A stretch of DNA of 64,000 nt from Burkholderiaceae bacterium (GTDB taxonomy: Bacteria; Pseudomonadota; Gammaproteobacteria; Burkholderiales; Burkholderiaceae_E): positions 1 through 64,000 of the forward strand of contig JAMLIN010000003.1 of the NCBI GenBank assembly GCA_023954135.1, given 5' to 3'. The position numbers were made by a program, and so were the translations under genes. The notes beneath the pieces were generated by a model that searched no databases, was not told the origin of the DNA, and worked only from the letters and a program-made list of their open reading frames with translations. Positions 1 through 9,298 of this stretch are shown piece after piece. The stretch's first letter is position 1, and every line of letters begins with the position of its first letter.

Positions 1-638
1 AGCTGGAAGCGGCAGTAGACGAGGTAGGTGTTCGCGATGTCGGTCTCGCAGTAGTCGCGAATTTCGGCCAGGCCGCCCGCCTGGTAGGCGGCCCAGACCT
101 GGGACCCGTCCATGCCGAGCTTGCCGGGGAAGCCACAGAGGCGGGCGAGGTCATCGAGCGGCGCGTTGGCACGCGGCGTGTACAGCGCGAGCAGATCCAT
201 CAGGTCGAGGTGTCGGCTGTGGTAGCGGCCAAGATAGTTGTTCCAGCGAAACTCCTGACGGTTCTCGCCGGTCTCCCAGTAGCGCGGTGCGCTGACGCGA
301 TTGAGCAGCGCGCGGTAGTGCAGTACCTGCAGATCGAAGCCACCGCCGTTCCAGGACACCAGCTGCGGCGTCTTCTCGTCGACGATGTCGAAGAATTTCT
401 GCAGCAACCCGGCTTCGTCGTCACCCGGCTCGCCGAGGCAGCGCACCCGGAACTTCCCCGCCGTGCGCATCAGGCAGCCGATGGCGATCACGCGATGCAG
501 GTGCAGGGGTTGGAAGTCGCGCTGGCTGCGCTCGACGACCTCGGCGTCGGACACTTCGGGGCCGATGTCGTTCAACAGCCGCAGTCCGGCAACATCGGGA
601 ACGGTCTCGATGTCGAAGACGAGGACCGGGGCGGCCAC
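1..638 (-). CDS. Predicted 3'-5' exonuclease, PolB-like DEDD family (3' end beyond window)
   Basis: Partial gene; the C-terminus runs off the left edge after about 212 codons. The product reads AAPVLVFDIETVPD at its N-terminus, the Exo I motif (D9, E11). A VSWNGGGFDLQVL stretch follows (Exo II), then RDYCETDIANTY (Exo III, YxxxD). This matches the stand-alone predicted 3'-5' exonucleases related to the proofreading domain of DNA polymerase B, expected to be cytosolic and metal-dependent. The GTG start at 638 lies two codons after the in-frame TAA of the upstream nlpD-like gene, so it is probably the last gene of the surE-pcm-nlpD run and translated by re-initiation. Family call is firm; the substrate is unknown. 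Confidence 0.85.
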   Translation of the reverse strand, partial: MAAPVLVFDIETVPDVAGLRLLNDIGPEVSDAEVVERSQRDFQPLHLHRVIAIGCLMRTAGKFRVRCLGEPGDDEAGLLQKFFDIVDEKTPQLVSWNGGGFDLQVLHYRALLNRVSAPRYWETGENRQEFRWNNYLGRYHSRHLDLMDLLALYTPRANAPLDDLARLCGFPGKLGMDGSQVWAAYQAGGLAEIRDYCETDIANTYLVYCRFQ

Positions 639-644
639 GGGTTC

Positions 645-1544
645 TTAGCCGCCGGCAAGGAAACCGAGCGGATCGATCGGCTTGCCGTCGCGGCGAACCT
701 CGAAGCCGAGCCGGGCGCTGCTGGTGCCGGTCGCGCCGACCTCTGCGATCTTCTGCCCGCGGGTGACGTTCTGGCCTTCCTTCACGAGGATCTTGCTGTT
801 GTGCGCATAGACCGACAGCAGCTCGCCCGCATGCTTGACGATCACGAGGTTGCCGTAGCTGCGCGGCCCGGGCCCGCTGAAGATCACCCTGCCCGCCTCC
901 GCCGCCTGCACGGCCGAGCCCGGTGCAGCCTCGATCGCGATCCCCATGCTGGCGGGATCGGTGAAGCGCTGGATCAGTCGTCCCTTCACGGGCCAGACGA
1001 ACTTGCCGGTGTCGAGCATGGCACCGCCCGGTGCCGGCGCGACCGCGGCGGGAGCGGGAGCGGGGGTCGACGGGCGCGCCAGGGCGAGATCCCCGGAGGA
1101 TCGCTTGCCCTGCATCGGCACCGCCGCCAGCTTTGCGTAGGCTTCCTCGCTGTACGGGCGCTTGAGGCCGCTCGGCTCCTGGCGGACATCGTCGACGGCG
1201 GTCGGCGCCGGAGGCACCGAACCCCCGAGCGGTCGGCTTTCGAGGCGACCGGCCACCACCGGCGCGGCCTCGACGCCGCCGGCCGCCGGCTGCTCGCCGG
1301 CGACGGGCTGCCCCGGAACGACCGGCTGCCCCGTGCCGGACACATCGGCCTGGCTCACGACGGCCGGCGCGGGAAGCGGCACCGGCGCCCGATGGCTGAT
1401 CGGCGCAGGCGCCCTGGGCCCGGCGCAGGCGGCGAGAATCGCGGTGAGAAGAACCAGTCCGGCGCGAACCCCGCCTGCCAGGGCGGGCGACGGAAGCGCG
1501 AGGCCATCGGCGGCGCGTTCTCGCGTGTCGTGGCGTTGTTTCAT
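645..1544 (-). CDS. nlpD: NlpD-like M23-family lipoprotein, degenerate active site, no LysM
   Basis: 299 aa. The N-terminus has a signal peptide ending in a lipobox (ILAAC), so a lipid-anchored envelope protein is expected. Residues about 45-175 are Ala/Pro-rich, and I see no LysM repeat there, although NlpD proteins normally carry one. The C-terminal 120 residues are an M23/LytM fold (FVWPVKGRLIQRF, YGNLVIVKH, LSVYAHN, KEGQNVTRGQKIAEVG). The metal-ligand positions are altered: GIAIEAAPG replaces the usual G-D box, and ARLGFEVR replaces xLHFE. It is therefore probably catalytically dead, as NlpD and EnvC are. In the family such proteins activate the amidase AmiC during cell separation. The position after surE and pcm supports NlpD. 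Confidence 0.82.
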   Translation of the reverse strand: MKQRHDTRERAADGLALPSPALAGGVRAGLVLLTAILAACAGPRAPAPISHRAPVPLPAPAVVSQADVSGTGQPVVPGQPVAGEQPAAGGVEAAPVVAGRLESRPLGGSVPPAPTAVDDVRQEPSGLKRPYSEEAYAKLAAVPMQGKRSSGDLALARPSTPAPAPAAVAPAPGGAMLDTGKFVWPVKGRLIQRFTDPASMGIAIEAAPGSAVQAAEAGRVIFSGPGPRSYGNLVIVKHAGELLSVYAHNSKILVKEGQNVTRGQKIAEVGATGTSSARLGFEVRRDGKPIDPLGFLAGG

Positions 1545-1572
1545 CGGAACTACCTCGAACGAACCGGCCGCT

Positions 1573-2349
1573 TCATTCAGTGCCGGCTTTCAACGGTACG
1601 AATCGTACCGCATCGAGCACCTGCAACTGCCAGCTTTGCGCATCGCGCCGCTCGACGAGATGCAGGGTCTGGCGCCTGCCATCGTCGATCGGCGCAACCA
1701 GTCGCGCACCCGGGCGCAACTGCTCGAGCAGCGCCTGCGGAACCTCGTCGCCGGCGGCGGCTACGATGATCGCATCGTAGGGCGCCATCTGCGGCACGCC
1801 GAGGCGGCCATCGCCGTAGACCAGACGCAGGTTCCCGAGGCGAAGGCTGCGCAGGTTGGCACGCGCGGCCTCATGCAGGCCGCGCAGACGCTCGATCGAC
1901 ACGACATCGCCCACCATCTGCGCGAGCACCGCCGCCTGATAACCGCAGCCGGTTCCGACCTCGAGCACCGTCGCCGACGCGCGCGCCGTCGCGTCGAGCG
2001 GCTCGAGGGCAAGCTCGACCATGCGCGCCACGGTGCTCGGCCGGGATATCGTCTGTCCGAGGCCGATCGGCAGCGAAACATCGTCGTAGGCACGGCTTGC
2101 CAGCCCCTGGTCGACGAAGGCATGCCGCGGCACCGCCGACATCGCCGCCAGGGTCGCGGCATCGCGCACGCCGAGGCGACCCAGCTGTTCGACCATCGCC
2201 GCGCGGCCGCGCGCGGAAGCGAGTCCGAGGCCCGTCGCGGGCACCGGCGTGGCCGCCGCGACCGCGCGGGCTGGTCGTGTCGGCGGCGGGGTCCAGCCCT
2301 TCGGGCCGTACTCCGCGGGCCGCCGGGTCAGATCGTTCGATCGAGCCAA
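1573..2349 (-). CDS. pcm: Protein-L-isoaspartate O-methyltransferase
   Basis: 258 aa. Transfers a methyl group from S-adenosylmethionine to isoaspartyl residues and so starts repair of aged proteins in the cytosol. The SAM-binding motif I is clear ([18 protein letters not shown]). The family signature before it ([22 protein letters not shown]) and the later [21 protein letters not shown] and PGARLVAPI motifs are intact. Compared with the usual length near 210 aa there is an N-terminal Pro/Ala-rich extension of roughly 45 residues, which may be partly untranslated if a later start is used. The start overlaps the surE stop by 22 bp, consistent with translational coupling. Confidence 0.93.
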   Translation of the reverse strand: MARSNDLTRRPAEYGPKGWTPPPTRPARAVAAATPVPATGLGLASARGRAAMVEQLGRLGVRDAATLAAMSAVPRHAFVDQGLASRAYDDVSLPIGLGQTISRPSTVARMVELALEPLDATARASATVLEVGTGCGYQAAVLAQMVGDVVSIERLRGLHEAARANLRSLRLGNLRLVYGDGRLGVPQMAPYDAIIVAAAGDEVPQALLEQLRPGARLVAPIDDGRRQTLHLVERRDAQSWQLQVLDAVRFVPLKAGTE

Positions 2350-3077
2350 TTCTGCACCGCCGGGAGGCGCTGGTGGGCGGTCAGGTCCACATCGAGCGGA
2401 GTGATCGACACCCAGCCCGAAGCGACCGCGCCGAAGTCGGTTCCGGGACTGCTGTCGAGCGCCTCGCCGGCCGGGCCGATCCAGTAGATCGTGTCGCCCC
2501 GCGGGCTGCGAGACCGGACCACCGACTCGCCGACATGGCGCTTGCCCAGACGAGTGGTGCGCAGACCCTGCAGCCGGTCGCGGGATACGCCGGGCACGTT
2601 GACATTGAGCAGCATCGGTTCGGTGGCCGGATTGCGGACATAGCGCGCGAGCACCTCGCGAGCCGCATGCGCCGCGGTATCGAGATGCTCGTAGCCCTTG
2701 ACCGCGAGGGAGAACGCGATCGCCGGGATGCCGAGCTGATAACCCTCGGTGGCCGCCGCGACCGTGCCCGAATAGATCGTATCGTCACCCATGTTCGCGC
2801 CGTCGTTGATACCGGAGATAACGAGATCGGGCCGTTCACCGATCAGGCCGGTGATGGCGATGTGCACGCAGTCGGTCGGCGTGCCGTTGACGTACAGGAA
2901 ACCGGAGGACGCGGCGCGAACCGTGAGCGGCCGATCGAGGGTCAGGGAATTGGAGGCGCCGCTGCGGTCGCGCTCCGGCGCAACGACCGTGACTTCCCCG
3001 AACTCCCGGGCAACTTCGGCCAGAGCGGCGATACCGGGCGAGAAATAGCCATCATCGTTGCTGATCAGGATCCGCAT
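2328..3077 (-). CDS. surE: 5'/3'-nucleotidase SurE
   Basis: 249 aa, the normal length. SurE dephosphorylates nucleoside 5'- and 3'-monophosphates in a divalent-metal-dependent way and is linked to stationary-phase survival. The N-terminus [10 protein letters not shown] carries the metal ligands D8 and D9. [28 protein letters not shown] and [23 protein letters not shown] are the standard SurE blocks. It is the first gene of a surE-pcm-nlpD-exonuclease run. In many proteobacteria rpoS follows nlpD, but here it does not. Confidence 0.96.
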   Translation of the reverse strand: MRILISNDDGYFSPGIAALAEVAREFGEVTVVAPERDRSGASNSLTLDRPLTVRAASSGFLYVNGTPTDCVHIAITGLIGERPDLVISGINDGANMGDDTIYSGTVAAATEGYQLGIPAIAFSLAVKGYEHLDTAAHAAREVLARYVRNPATEPMLLNVNVPGVSRDRLQGLRTTRLGKRHVGESVVRSRSPRGDTIYWIGPAGEALDSSPGTDFGAVASGWVSITPLDVDLTAHQRLPAVQNWLDRTI

Positions 3078-3318
3078 GCGCGGATTCTATCGAATCCCCG
3101 GGGCACGAGCGTTGCATCCGCGCGGCAACGCGGCCATGCGATCGAATGCGAGGCCCGCAGAACCCGTGAATGGGTCGGACGCGCCCGAGCGGTGCGCCAG
3201 GGCGGTTCCGATCGAGGCGCAAAGCGCAGCCATGTCGGGTGACATGGCGAGCATTTGCAACGATGAGCGGGGCCGCCATGGCGTGACGAGCGGGCGTGGC
3301 TGGCCCGTTCACGGGTTC
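3078..3318. other. Intergenic region between the CBS gene and surE, with inverted REP-like repeats
   Basis: About 240 bp without a convincing gene. It is bounded by two copies, in opposite orientation, of an imperfect repeat of about 30 bp: 3157-3186 on the plus strand, and 3291-3324 read on the minus strand. The copy at 3291-3324 folds on itself (CCCGT-TC-ACGGG inside GGCT...AGCC) and runs into the stop region of the CBS gene. The surE promoter should also lie here, but I cannot point to -35/-10 boxes with confidence. Confidence 0.4.
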
Positions 3319-3324
3319 TCAGCC
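3291..3324 (-). repeat. REP-like hairpin repeat, copy A
   Basis: Contains GGCTGGCCCGTTCACGGG on the plus strand, with an internal stem CCCGT-TC-ACGGG and outer GGCT/AGCC arms. It matches a second copy at 9751-9784 at about 29 of 34 positions, and a diverged inverted copy lies at 3157-3186. It sits exactly at the end of the CBS-protein gene, so it may act as a transcript 3' end or as an REP-type element. Confidence 0.5.
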
Positions 3325-3783
3325 TTCGGCGGGCCAGTCGCGGATATAGGCCTTCAGCATCTTGTTCTCGAAGCTCTGCTCGTCGAGCACCGCCCGAGCG
3401 ACGTCGTGGAAGGAAATCACGCCGAGCAGGACGTCGCCGTCCATCACGGGCAGATAGCGCTGCCGGGTCTCGACCATCACCCGGCGCAGGTCGTTGACGT
3501 CCATCTCGGGAGAGACGACGCTCGGATCGGGCCGCATGACGTCGCGGATGTAGATCTCGGCGACCGGCGGCGTGGGTCCGGCCCGATGCTCGGTCTGGCG
3601 CCTCGCGAGCACCTTGAGCACCTCCCGGAACGTCAGCATGCCGACCAGCCGGCCCTGCGACATCACGACCAGCGAGCCGATGTCGTTCTCGGCCATGGTG
3701 ATCACGCCCTCCGAGAGCAGCGCATCGGGAGACGCCGTGAACAAGGTGTTGCCCTTGACCTTGAGGATCTCGTTGACCTGCAT
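3319..3783 (-). CDS. CBS-pair domain protein
   Basis: 154 aa, essentially one Bateman module: CBS1 at about residues 8-65 (LFTASPDALLSEGVITMAENDIGSL, then GRLVGMLTFREVLKVL) and CBS2 at about 85-145 (IRDVMRPDPSVVSPEMDVNDL, then LLGVISFHDVARAVL). Such small proteins usually bind adenosyl nucleotides and regulate a partner; no partner domain is present. The gene follows the CheA-like kinase by 60 bp on the same strand, so it may belong to that operon, but nothing in the sequence ties it to chemosensing. The ATG at 3783 was chosen because it begins the conserved domain directly. Confidence 0.88.
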   Translation of the reverse strand: MQVNEILKVKGNTLFTASPDALLSEGVITMAENDIGSLVVMSQGRLVGMLTFREVLKVLARRQTEHRAGPTPPVAEIYIRDVMRPDPSVVSPEMDVNDLRRVMVETRQRYLPVMDGDVLLGVISFHDVARAVLDEQSFENKMLKAYIRDWPAEG

Positions 3784-3842
3784 GTCCGCCTCCAGTCTTT
3801 CGACCGATGCTATAGAAGCCCCGACGCCGGGACAAGAGGCGT

Positions 3843-6800
3843 TCACTCTTCCTTCAGGCAGTCGAGAATGAGTCTCGACAGATCGTCCTCGATGAAGGGC
3901 TTGGGCAGGAAATGCGAAACGCCCGCGGCCATCGCATGGGCACGATGCCTGTTCGACGCGCGCGAGGTCAGCATGATGATCGGGATCATGGCCGTTTCCG
4001 GCCGCGCGCGCATCGCCCGGGCGAGCTCGAGGCCATTCATTCGCGGCATTTCCAGATCGATCAAGGCGATCGACGGCACCTGCCGGTCGATCAGGGCCAG
4101 TGCATCGACACCATCGCCGGCGGAGTCGACCGCCAGACCCAGATCGCTCGCGAGCGCCTGCATGGCTCGGCGCACGCTCACGGAGTCGTCGACGACGAGG
4201 CAGCGCGGACGCCGTGCCCGGGACGGGCGGGCAACCGGCGCCGGCGCCCGCGGCGCGCCCTGGGCGAATGCCGAGAGATCGATGACCGGAGCCACGGTAC
4301 CGTCGCCGAGGACGACGGCGCCTTCGAGCCCCGGGATCGGAGGCATGAACGCGGGCAAGGGATGGACGAGGACCTGTCGCGCCGCGCCCGGCGGCGGCAC
4401 CCTCACCGCCTCGATGCCGCCGACGGGCCTCGCCAGCACCAGCACGACCTCCGGTTCGAGCGGCGCATCCAGGCGGGGAGCCAGGCTGTCGGCGGGCAGC
4501 CCGAGCAGGTCGGTGAGCGCGACCAGGCGCAGTGAGCCTCGCGGCCCGGCCTCGACGAGGCTGCCGCCGCCGGGCGCGCTGCGTACCGGATGCGCGGGAA
4601 CGATCGCTTCGATCGAGGACACCGTGATCGCCAGCGAGAGCGACGGCGAGCGCAGCAGCAGCACGCCGGCCGAAGCGTACTCCTGAGGCAGGGTGGCGAT
4701 CACCCGGAATCCGCCCTCGGAGCCTGGACCGATCTCGAGCCGGCCACGATGCCCCGCCACTGCCTCGGCCACCAGGCCCATGCCCAGCCCCCTGCCCGAG
4801 AGCTGGGTGGCCTTGTCGCGGGTACTGAAATCCGGCGAGCACAGCACCCTCGCCAACTCCGCGGGATCGCTCCAGTCGGCGACCTCGATGCCCCGTTCGG
4901 CCGCCCGCTCGCGAATCCGCCCGATGTCGAGGCCGCGGCCGTCGTCCTCGACGGCGACCTGCAACTGGCCGCCGCCAGCGCGTTCGAACGAGATGTCGAT
5001 GCGACCGACCGGTGGCTTGCCAGCCGCGCGACGAGCATCGGCATCCTCGATGCCGTGATCGACCGCGTTGCGGATCAGGTGACCGAGCGGCTCGACGAGC
5101 GCCTGCAGCAGTCGGGCCTCGAACCGATGATCGCGCCCGTGGATCGTCAGCTCCACCGGCTTGCCCGCAATCCGCGACGCCTGGCGAGCCGCTCGCGCGA
5201 GACGCGCGGCGATGTCCGTCACCGGGATCATCCTGGTACGCAGGGCGGTATCGCGCAGATCGCCCTGAGCCCGATCGAGCCGTGCGACGAGATCGGCCAT
5301 CGCATCGAGCTGCGCGCCGAGCTCCGCCTCCAGCACCTGTCCGTCGGCGCCGACTTCGGCGATCCGGCCCGAGAGCCGATCGAGCTCGCCATGCCGTGCG
5401 AGTCCGAGAGCGTCGGACTCCTCCGCCCCGATCACGGCATCGTCGGCAAGCGTCGCGGACCGGCCTGTGGACGCGGGACGACGCAGGGTATCGGCCAGGT
5501 TCTCCGCCTCCCGGGCGAGATCGCGCGCGCGCTGCGCGCCGAGCCGGATCGCGCGGCGGATCCGCCCGAGCTCCTCGAGTCGCTCGTGAATCTGGGCGAC
5601 CGCGATCGCGGCTTCCGTCGAGGCGTCGACGAGGCGATCGACGAGACTGCCGGCAACCCGCAGGACGGAGTCGTCGGCCTCGGCCGGCGAAGCACCTTCG
5701 ACGGCCGGCTCCGGCGCGGGAGGATCGGGCTCGACCAGCGGCTCGCGGGCAGGCAGCGCGGCCGCGGTCGCGGCCGTCGGAACCGCAGGCCCGTCCTCCT
5801 CGCCGGGAGCATCGACGCCCGGCAGCCTCTCGAGCCATTCGAGCAGGCTTCGGTAGACCACCGTCATGTCCTGCGGAGGCGCAGCGAGCCCGGCCACCGC
5901 GTCGACCATCCCGGCCAGCGTATCGGCCGATTCGCCGAGCGTGTCGGCGAGCACCGGATCGGCAAGGCCGTGGCTCTGTTCGGCGAGCAGCAGCAGATCC
6001 TCGAGCGCATGCGTGAAACGCGCGACGCCGCCGATCCCGGCGGTGTTGGCCGCGCCCTTCAGGGTATGGGCCGCCCGCCGCACCGGCTCGAACATGGTGG
6101 TGTCGCCGGCAAGCAGGCGTTCCATGCTGCCGGAGAGAGCATCGGACAGCGCCGGCAACTCGCGCAACAATTGCGCGAGCACCTCCGGATCGGTGTCGTC
6201 GGCCACCGCCAGGGAAAGCTCCTGGCCGGGGTCGAGCGGAGGATGCCTTGCGATGCGACGCGAACCCGTCCTGCGGATCGCTCGCCATTGCTCGCCCGCA
6301 CGGTCGATCGTGCCGATTTCGCCCAGCCCCGCCTCCCGATGAAGCTCGAGCGCCGCCGTGATCGCCTCGTCATCGCTGCGCCGAAAGGCCTCCCGCCATC
6401 GCGACGGCCAGGCCAGGAGCGCGCGACGCATCCCGGACGGCGCCATCGCCGGATCCGGACCCAGTCGGGAAACCTCGACGCCGCTCGCCGCGAGCAGCCC
6501 GCCAACCGCGTCGAGGCCGATGAAGCCGGCGGCGGCGGCGAACTGCCCGAATCGATCCGTGAGCTCCTCGATCGCCTCGCGAACCGCATCCGGATCCGCG
6601 CAATGGCCGTCGCCATCGGCACACCATGCCGCAAGGACCGGTTGCAGAAGTTCCTCGAGCTCGTCGCAGGCATCGGCAAGCAGCTGGAGTTCGTCGCCGC
6701 CCACCTCGGGTCCGACGGGATCGGTCTCGTCGGCATCCGTCGATGCGGCCTGCCCTTCGCGCCATTGTCCGAGCCTGGTGTGGTCGGCGGCGAGCTGCCG

Positions 6801-7217
6801 GTCGAACCGTGCCAGCATCGCGTCGTCCAGGCGATGGCCGAGCCCCGGCCAGCCACGCAAGTCCTCGAGCCAGCCGCGACGTCCGTCGCGGTCCAGGTGC
6901 CCTCCGATGAACGCGATGAGCCCGCTCGCCCAGCGACCGGCCTCGGTGAACCCCGACCCGGCGTCATCGTCCGTCCGCAGGCAGTCACGGACCAGGTCGG
7001 CGACACCGGCCACGCCATCCAGCCCGACCGGCCTCGCCTTGCTCGCCAGCGAATCGGCGCGATCGGCGAGCGGCCCCGGCCAGGTGGGCAGCTCCCCGGC
7101 TTGCGGCTCGAACATCAGCGGCTCGAGCATCGCGACCGCCGCGGCCTCGATCACCGCGAGCGACCCATGCTCGCCATCGCCCTGCCGGACGATATCGATC
7201 GGAGTCTCTGCGCTCAC
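3843..7217 (-). CDS. ChpA/PilL-like hybrid CheA histidine kinase with receiver domain
   Basis: 1124 aa. The N-terminal 330 residues are helical and poorly conserved, probably decayed Hpt modules. A canonical Hpt follows at about 335-440 with the phospho-accepting His near 384 (RRAAHTLKGAANTAGIGG). Next come a dimerisation/P3 segment, an HATPase domain with N-box LIRNAVDHGIED (about 715-727), G1 VEDDGRGLD and G2 SGRGLGMGL, a CheW-like P5 region (about 845-990), and a receiver domain with D1054 (IALIDLEMPRMNG) and K-P near the end. This is the Pil-Chp layout: the kinase controlling type IV pilus or surface responses in pseudomonads. Start and MCP stop share an ATGA overlap. Kinase call is firm; the pilus role is inferred from context. 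Confidence 0.88.
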   Translation of the reverse strand: MSAETPIDIVRQGDGEHGSLAVIEAAAVAMLEPLMFEPQAGELPTWPGPLADRADSLASKARPVGLDGVAGVADLVRDCLRTDDDAGSGFTEAGRWASGLIAFIGGHLDRDGRRGWLEDLRGWPGLGHRLDDAMLARFDRQLAADHTRLGQWREGQAASTDADETDPVGPEVGGDELQLLADACDELEELLQPVLAAWCADGDGHCADPDAVREAIEELTDRFGQFAAAAGFIGLDAVGGLLAASGVEVSRLGPDPAMAPSGMRRALLAWPSRWREAFRRSDDEAITAALELHREAGLGEIGTIDRAGEQWRAIRRTGSRRIARHPPLDPGQELSLAVADDTDPEVLAQLLRELPALSDALSGSMERLLAGDTTMFEPVRRAAHTLKGAANTAGIGGVARFTHALEDLLLLAEQSHGLADPVLADTLGESADTLAGMVDAVAGLAAPPQDMTVVYRSLLEWLERLPGVDAPGEEDGPAVPTAATAAALPAREPLVEPDPPAPEPAVEGASPAEADDSVLRVAGSLVDRLVDASTEAAIAVAQIHERLEELGRIRRAIRLGAQRARDLAREAENLADTLRRPASTGRSATLADDAVIGAEESDALGLARHGELDRLSGRIAEVGADGQVLEAELGAQLDAMADLVARLDRAQGDLRDTALRTRMIPVTDIAARLARAARQASRIAGKPVELTIHGRDHRFEARLLQALVEPLGHLIRNAVDHGIEDADARRAAGKPPVGRIDISFERAGGGQLQVAVEDDGRGLDIGRIRERAAERGIEVADWSDPAELARVLCSPDFSTRDKATQLSGRGLGMGLVAEAVAGHRGRLEIGPGSEGGFRVIATLPQEYASAGVLLLRSPSLSLAITVSSIEAIVPAHPVRSAPGGGSLVEAGPRGSLRLVALTDLLGLPADSLAPRLDAPLEPEVVLVLARPVGGIEAVRVPPPGAARQVLVHPLPAFMPPIPGLEGAVVLGDGTVAPVIDLSAFAQGAPRAPAPVARPSRARRPRCLVVDDSVSVRRAMQALASDLGLAVDSAGDGVDALALIDRQVPSIALIDLEMPRMNGLELARAMRARPETAMIPIIMLTSRASNRHRAHAMAAGVSHFLPKPFIEDDLSRLILDCLKEE

Positions 7218-9298
7218 GGGTCGACCTTGAAGGTGGAGACGGCGGCGAGCAGGCGACGCGCCGATTCGGCGAGCCGTTGCGTCTCTTCGGCCTGCGCTTC
7301 GAGCGCGCTCGCCGTCTGGGCGCTCGAGCCCCGGATACGGTCAGCACGATCCTTCAGCGCCGTGCTCGCGCGCGCCTGTCTTTCGGTGGTGCGCGCGATG
7401 GAGCGGATGTCCGCGGCGAGCCGCCGGGTGCGATCGCGGCTGCTGTTCATCTGCTCGCCGGCCTGCTGCGACAGGCGGGTGACCTCGACGACCTGGGCGA
7501 TCGCCTCGCTCATCACGGCGACCGTCTGCGCGGTATCGGCCTGGATGGCCGCCACCAGGTGGGCAATGCGCTCGGCGGATTCCCGGGTCGTCCCCGAGAG
7601 CCGCTTGACCTCGTCGGCCACCGAGCCGAAGCCGCGATCCCGTTCGCGCTGCGCCGCCGCGTGGATCGATGCGTTGAGGGCCAGGATGCCGGTGCGCTCG
7701 GAGATCGACCGGATCAGGGCGACCACCTGTCCGATCTCCTGGGAGCGCTCGCCGAGCCGCTTGACCTGCTTCTCGGTGTCGCGGATCAGGTCGCGCGCCC
7801 TCGTCACGCTCTCGCCCGTCCGGTCCACGCCGGCCGCCGCCGCCGCATTGGCGGCCACCGCCAATGCGGCGCTGCGATCGACGCGCCGCGCGAGCTCCGC
7901 CACGCCGGTCAGGGCGCGTGCGGCCGCGGCGAGCTCCTGGGCGGCGAGATCGACTTCCCGCAGTTCGGTGCGCGCCGCATCGGCCGCCCGCTGACCCTGC
8001 CCGCGCACCGCGATGGTCGCCCGCGCGACGTCGCCCGCCACGACGCCGACCTCGCGAAGCGCCCTGCCCGTTTCCTCTGTCAGGAGATTGAGGGCATCGG
8101 ATATCGCACCGGTGACATCCTCGGTCACCGGCACCCGGATCGTCAGGTCGCGGCTGGTCGCGATCCGGCCGACCGCACGCATGATCGCGATCACCGAGTC
8201 GTCGAGTGCGGCGCCCTCCTCGTCGGCATCCTCCGCGAGAGTCGCCGCCCCGAGCACGTCCGGCGAGCTTCTCGCCGGCCCCCGGACGCGCCGCCGGAGC
8301 CATGCCATCGCCAGGCCCGCGATCAGCATGAGCGTGAACGCCGACAGGAAGAAGGTGGCCCATGCTCCGACGCCATCCCCCGCCCCCGGCTCGACGACCA
8401 GGGTCAGCGGAATGCCCGCGATGCTCAGCCGGGACACCGAGCGGCCGGCGGCCGGGTCGGGTTCCTTCGCGAGGGCCGCCCGGTACACGCGCACCGTCTC
8501 GTCGCTGACCGCCGTCTGCCGGCCTCCCTGCCAGGAACGCATCTTCCCGTTCCGATCGACCAGGGTGATGCGGGTTCGCGAGTCATTCACCGCGCTCGCC
8601 AACGCGAGGTTCGCAGCCAGCACCAGGGGGCCGTTGCGGGCCTCGGTGACCGCTATCGTCAACCCCCCTCCCGGCATGTCCAGCGTCGGATACCCCACGA
8701 CCCGCAAGCCGTCGGAGACGACGCCGACGTTCGGCAGGATCTCCGACACCACCCGCCCGAGGGACTCGCCGGTGCTGTCGTGGAGCACCCGTCCGTCGGC
8801 GCGCCGGATCACCCGCAACGAATCGATCGACGCGCTGGCGAGCAGGGGCGCGAGCGTGCTTCGCAACTCGCCGACTGCCCAGCGATAGTCGGCCGCGGCC
8901 GACGAGCCGGCGGCACGGCCATCATCGCGATCGCGATTGGCGTCGAGGCCGATGGCGATGGCGGCCAGATCGCCCCCTTCCGCCTCGATCCGGGCGGACG
9001 CCTTCTCGAGCCCGGCGGCGGCGCCCTTCCATCCACTGCTCGATACGGTCGCGGCAAGCGCCGCCGCGGCATCGTCGGCGATGCGGGTGATGGCGCTGGC
9101 CCGGTAGTCGCGCTCGATGCTCACGAAGTCATCGGCCCGCTCCGCCCCCGTGCGTACCGCGCTCCAGCCCAGCTGCGCCAAGGCTGCCGTGAGCAGAACC
9201 AGCACAGCAACGCAGCCGGCCGCCACCGGATCCGATGTCCAATGGCGCCAGGCCGAGAGCCAGCGGCCGGGCGTTTCCCGCCAGCCACCCGTCGTCAT
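7214..9298 (-). CDS. PilJ-like methyl-accepting chemotaxis protein
   Basis: 694 aa. One N-terminal membrane segment (about residues 25-45), a periplasmic sensor region of about 265 residues, a second membrane segment (about 312-334) and a cytoplasmic coiled coil. The signalling tip lies near 530-570 (ISERTGILALNASIHAAAQ, then DRGFGSVADEVKRLS), resembling the PilJ/MCP hairpin that docks the CheA and CheW proteins. The HAMP region is weak. It overlaps the CheW-like gene upstream and the CheA-like gene downstream by 4 bp each, so the three are translated as a coupled unit. The ligand is not apparent. Confidence 0.88.
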   Translation of the reverse strand: MTTGGWRETPGRWLSAWRHWTSDPVAAGCVAVLVLLTAALAQLGWSAVRTGAERADDFVSIERDYRASAITRIADDAAAALAATVSSSGWKGAAAGLEKASARIEAEGGDLAAIAIGLDANRDRDDGRAAGSSAAADYRWAVGELRSTLAPLLASASIDSLRVIRRADGRVLHDSTGESLGRVVSEILPNVGVVSDGLRVVGYPTLDMPGGGLTIAVTEARNGPLVLAANLALASAVNDSRTRITLVDRNGKMRSWQGGRQTAVSDETVRVYRAALAKEPDPAAGRSVSRLSIAGIPLTLVVEPGAGDGVGAWATFFLSAFTLMLIAGLAMAWLRRRVRGPARSSPDVLGAATLAEDADEEGAALDDSVIAIMRAVGRIATSRDLTIRVPVTEDVTGAISDALNLLTEETGRALREVGVVAGDVARATIAVRGQGQRAADAARTELREVDLAAQELAAAARALTGVAELARRVDRSAALAVAANAAAAAGVDRTGESVTRARDLIRDTEKQVKRLGERSQEIGQVVALIRSISERTGILALNASIHAAAQRERDRGFGSVADEVKRLSGTTRESAERIAHLVAAIQADTAQTVAVMSEAIAQVVEVTRLSQQAGEQMNSSRDRTRRLAADIRSIARTTERQARASTALKDRADRIRGSSAQTASALEAQAEETQRLAESARRLLAAVSTFKVDP

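Noticed and set aside
210-1769. Long plus-strand open frame of about 520 codons across the exonuclease, nlpD and pcm region
   Set aside because: It is antisense to three recognisable proteins; its Arg/Ala-rich product has no family features. Typical GC-rich shadow frame.
3052-3312. 86-codon minus-strand frame between surE and the CBS gene
   Set aside because: Overlaps the repeat elements and the surE start, Arg-rich composition, no ribosome site or similarity.
4590-7994. 1134-codon plus-strand frame opposite the CheA-like kinase and MCP
   Set aside because: The minus-strand proteins have complete kinase and MCP motifs; the plus product is Arg/Ala/Gly-rich without domains.
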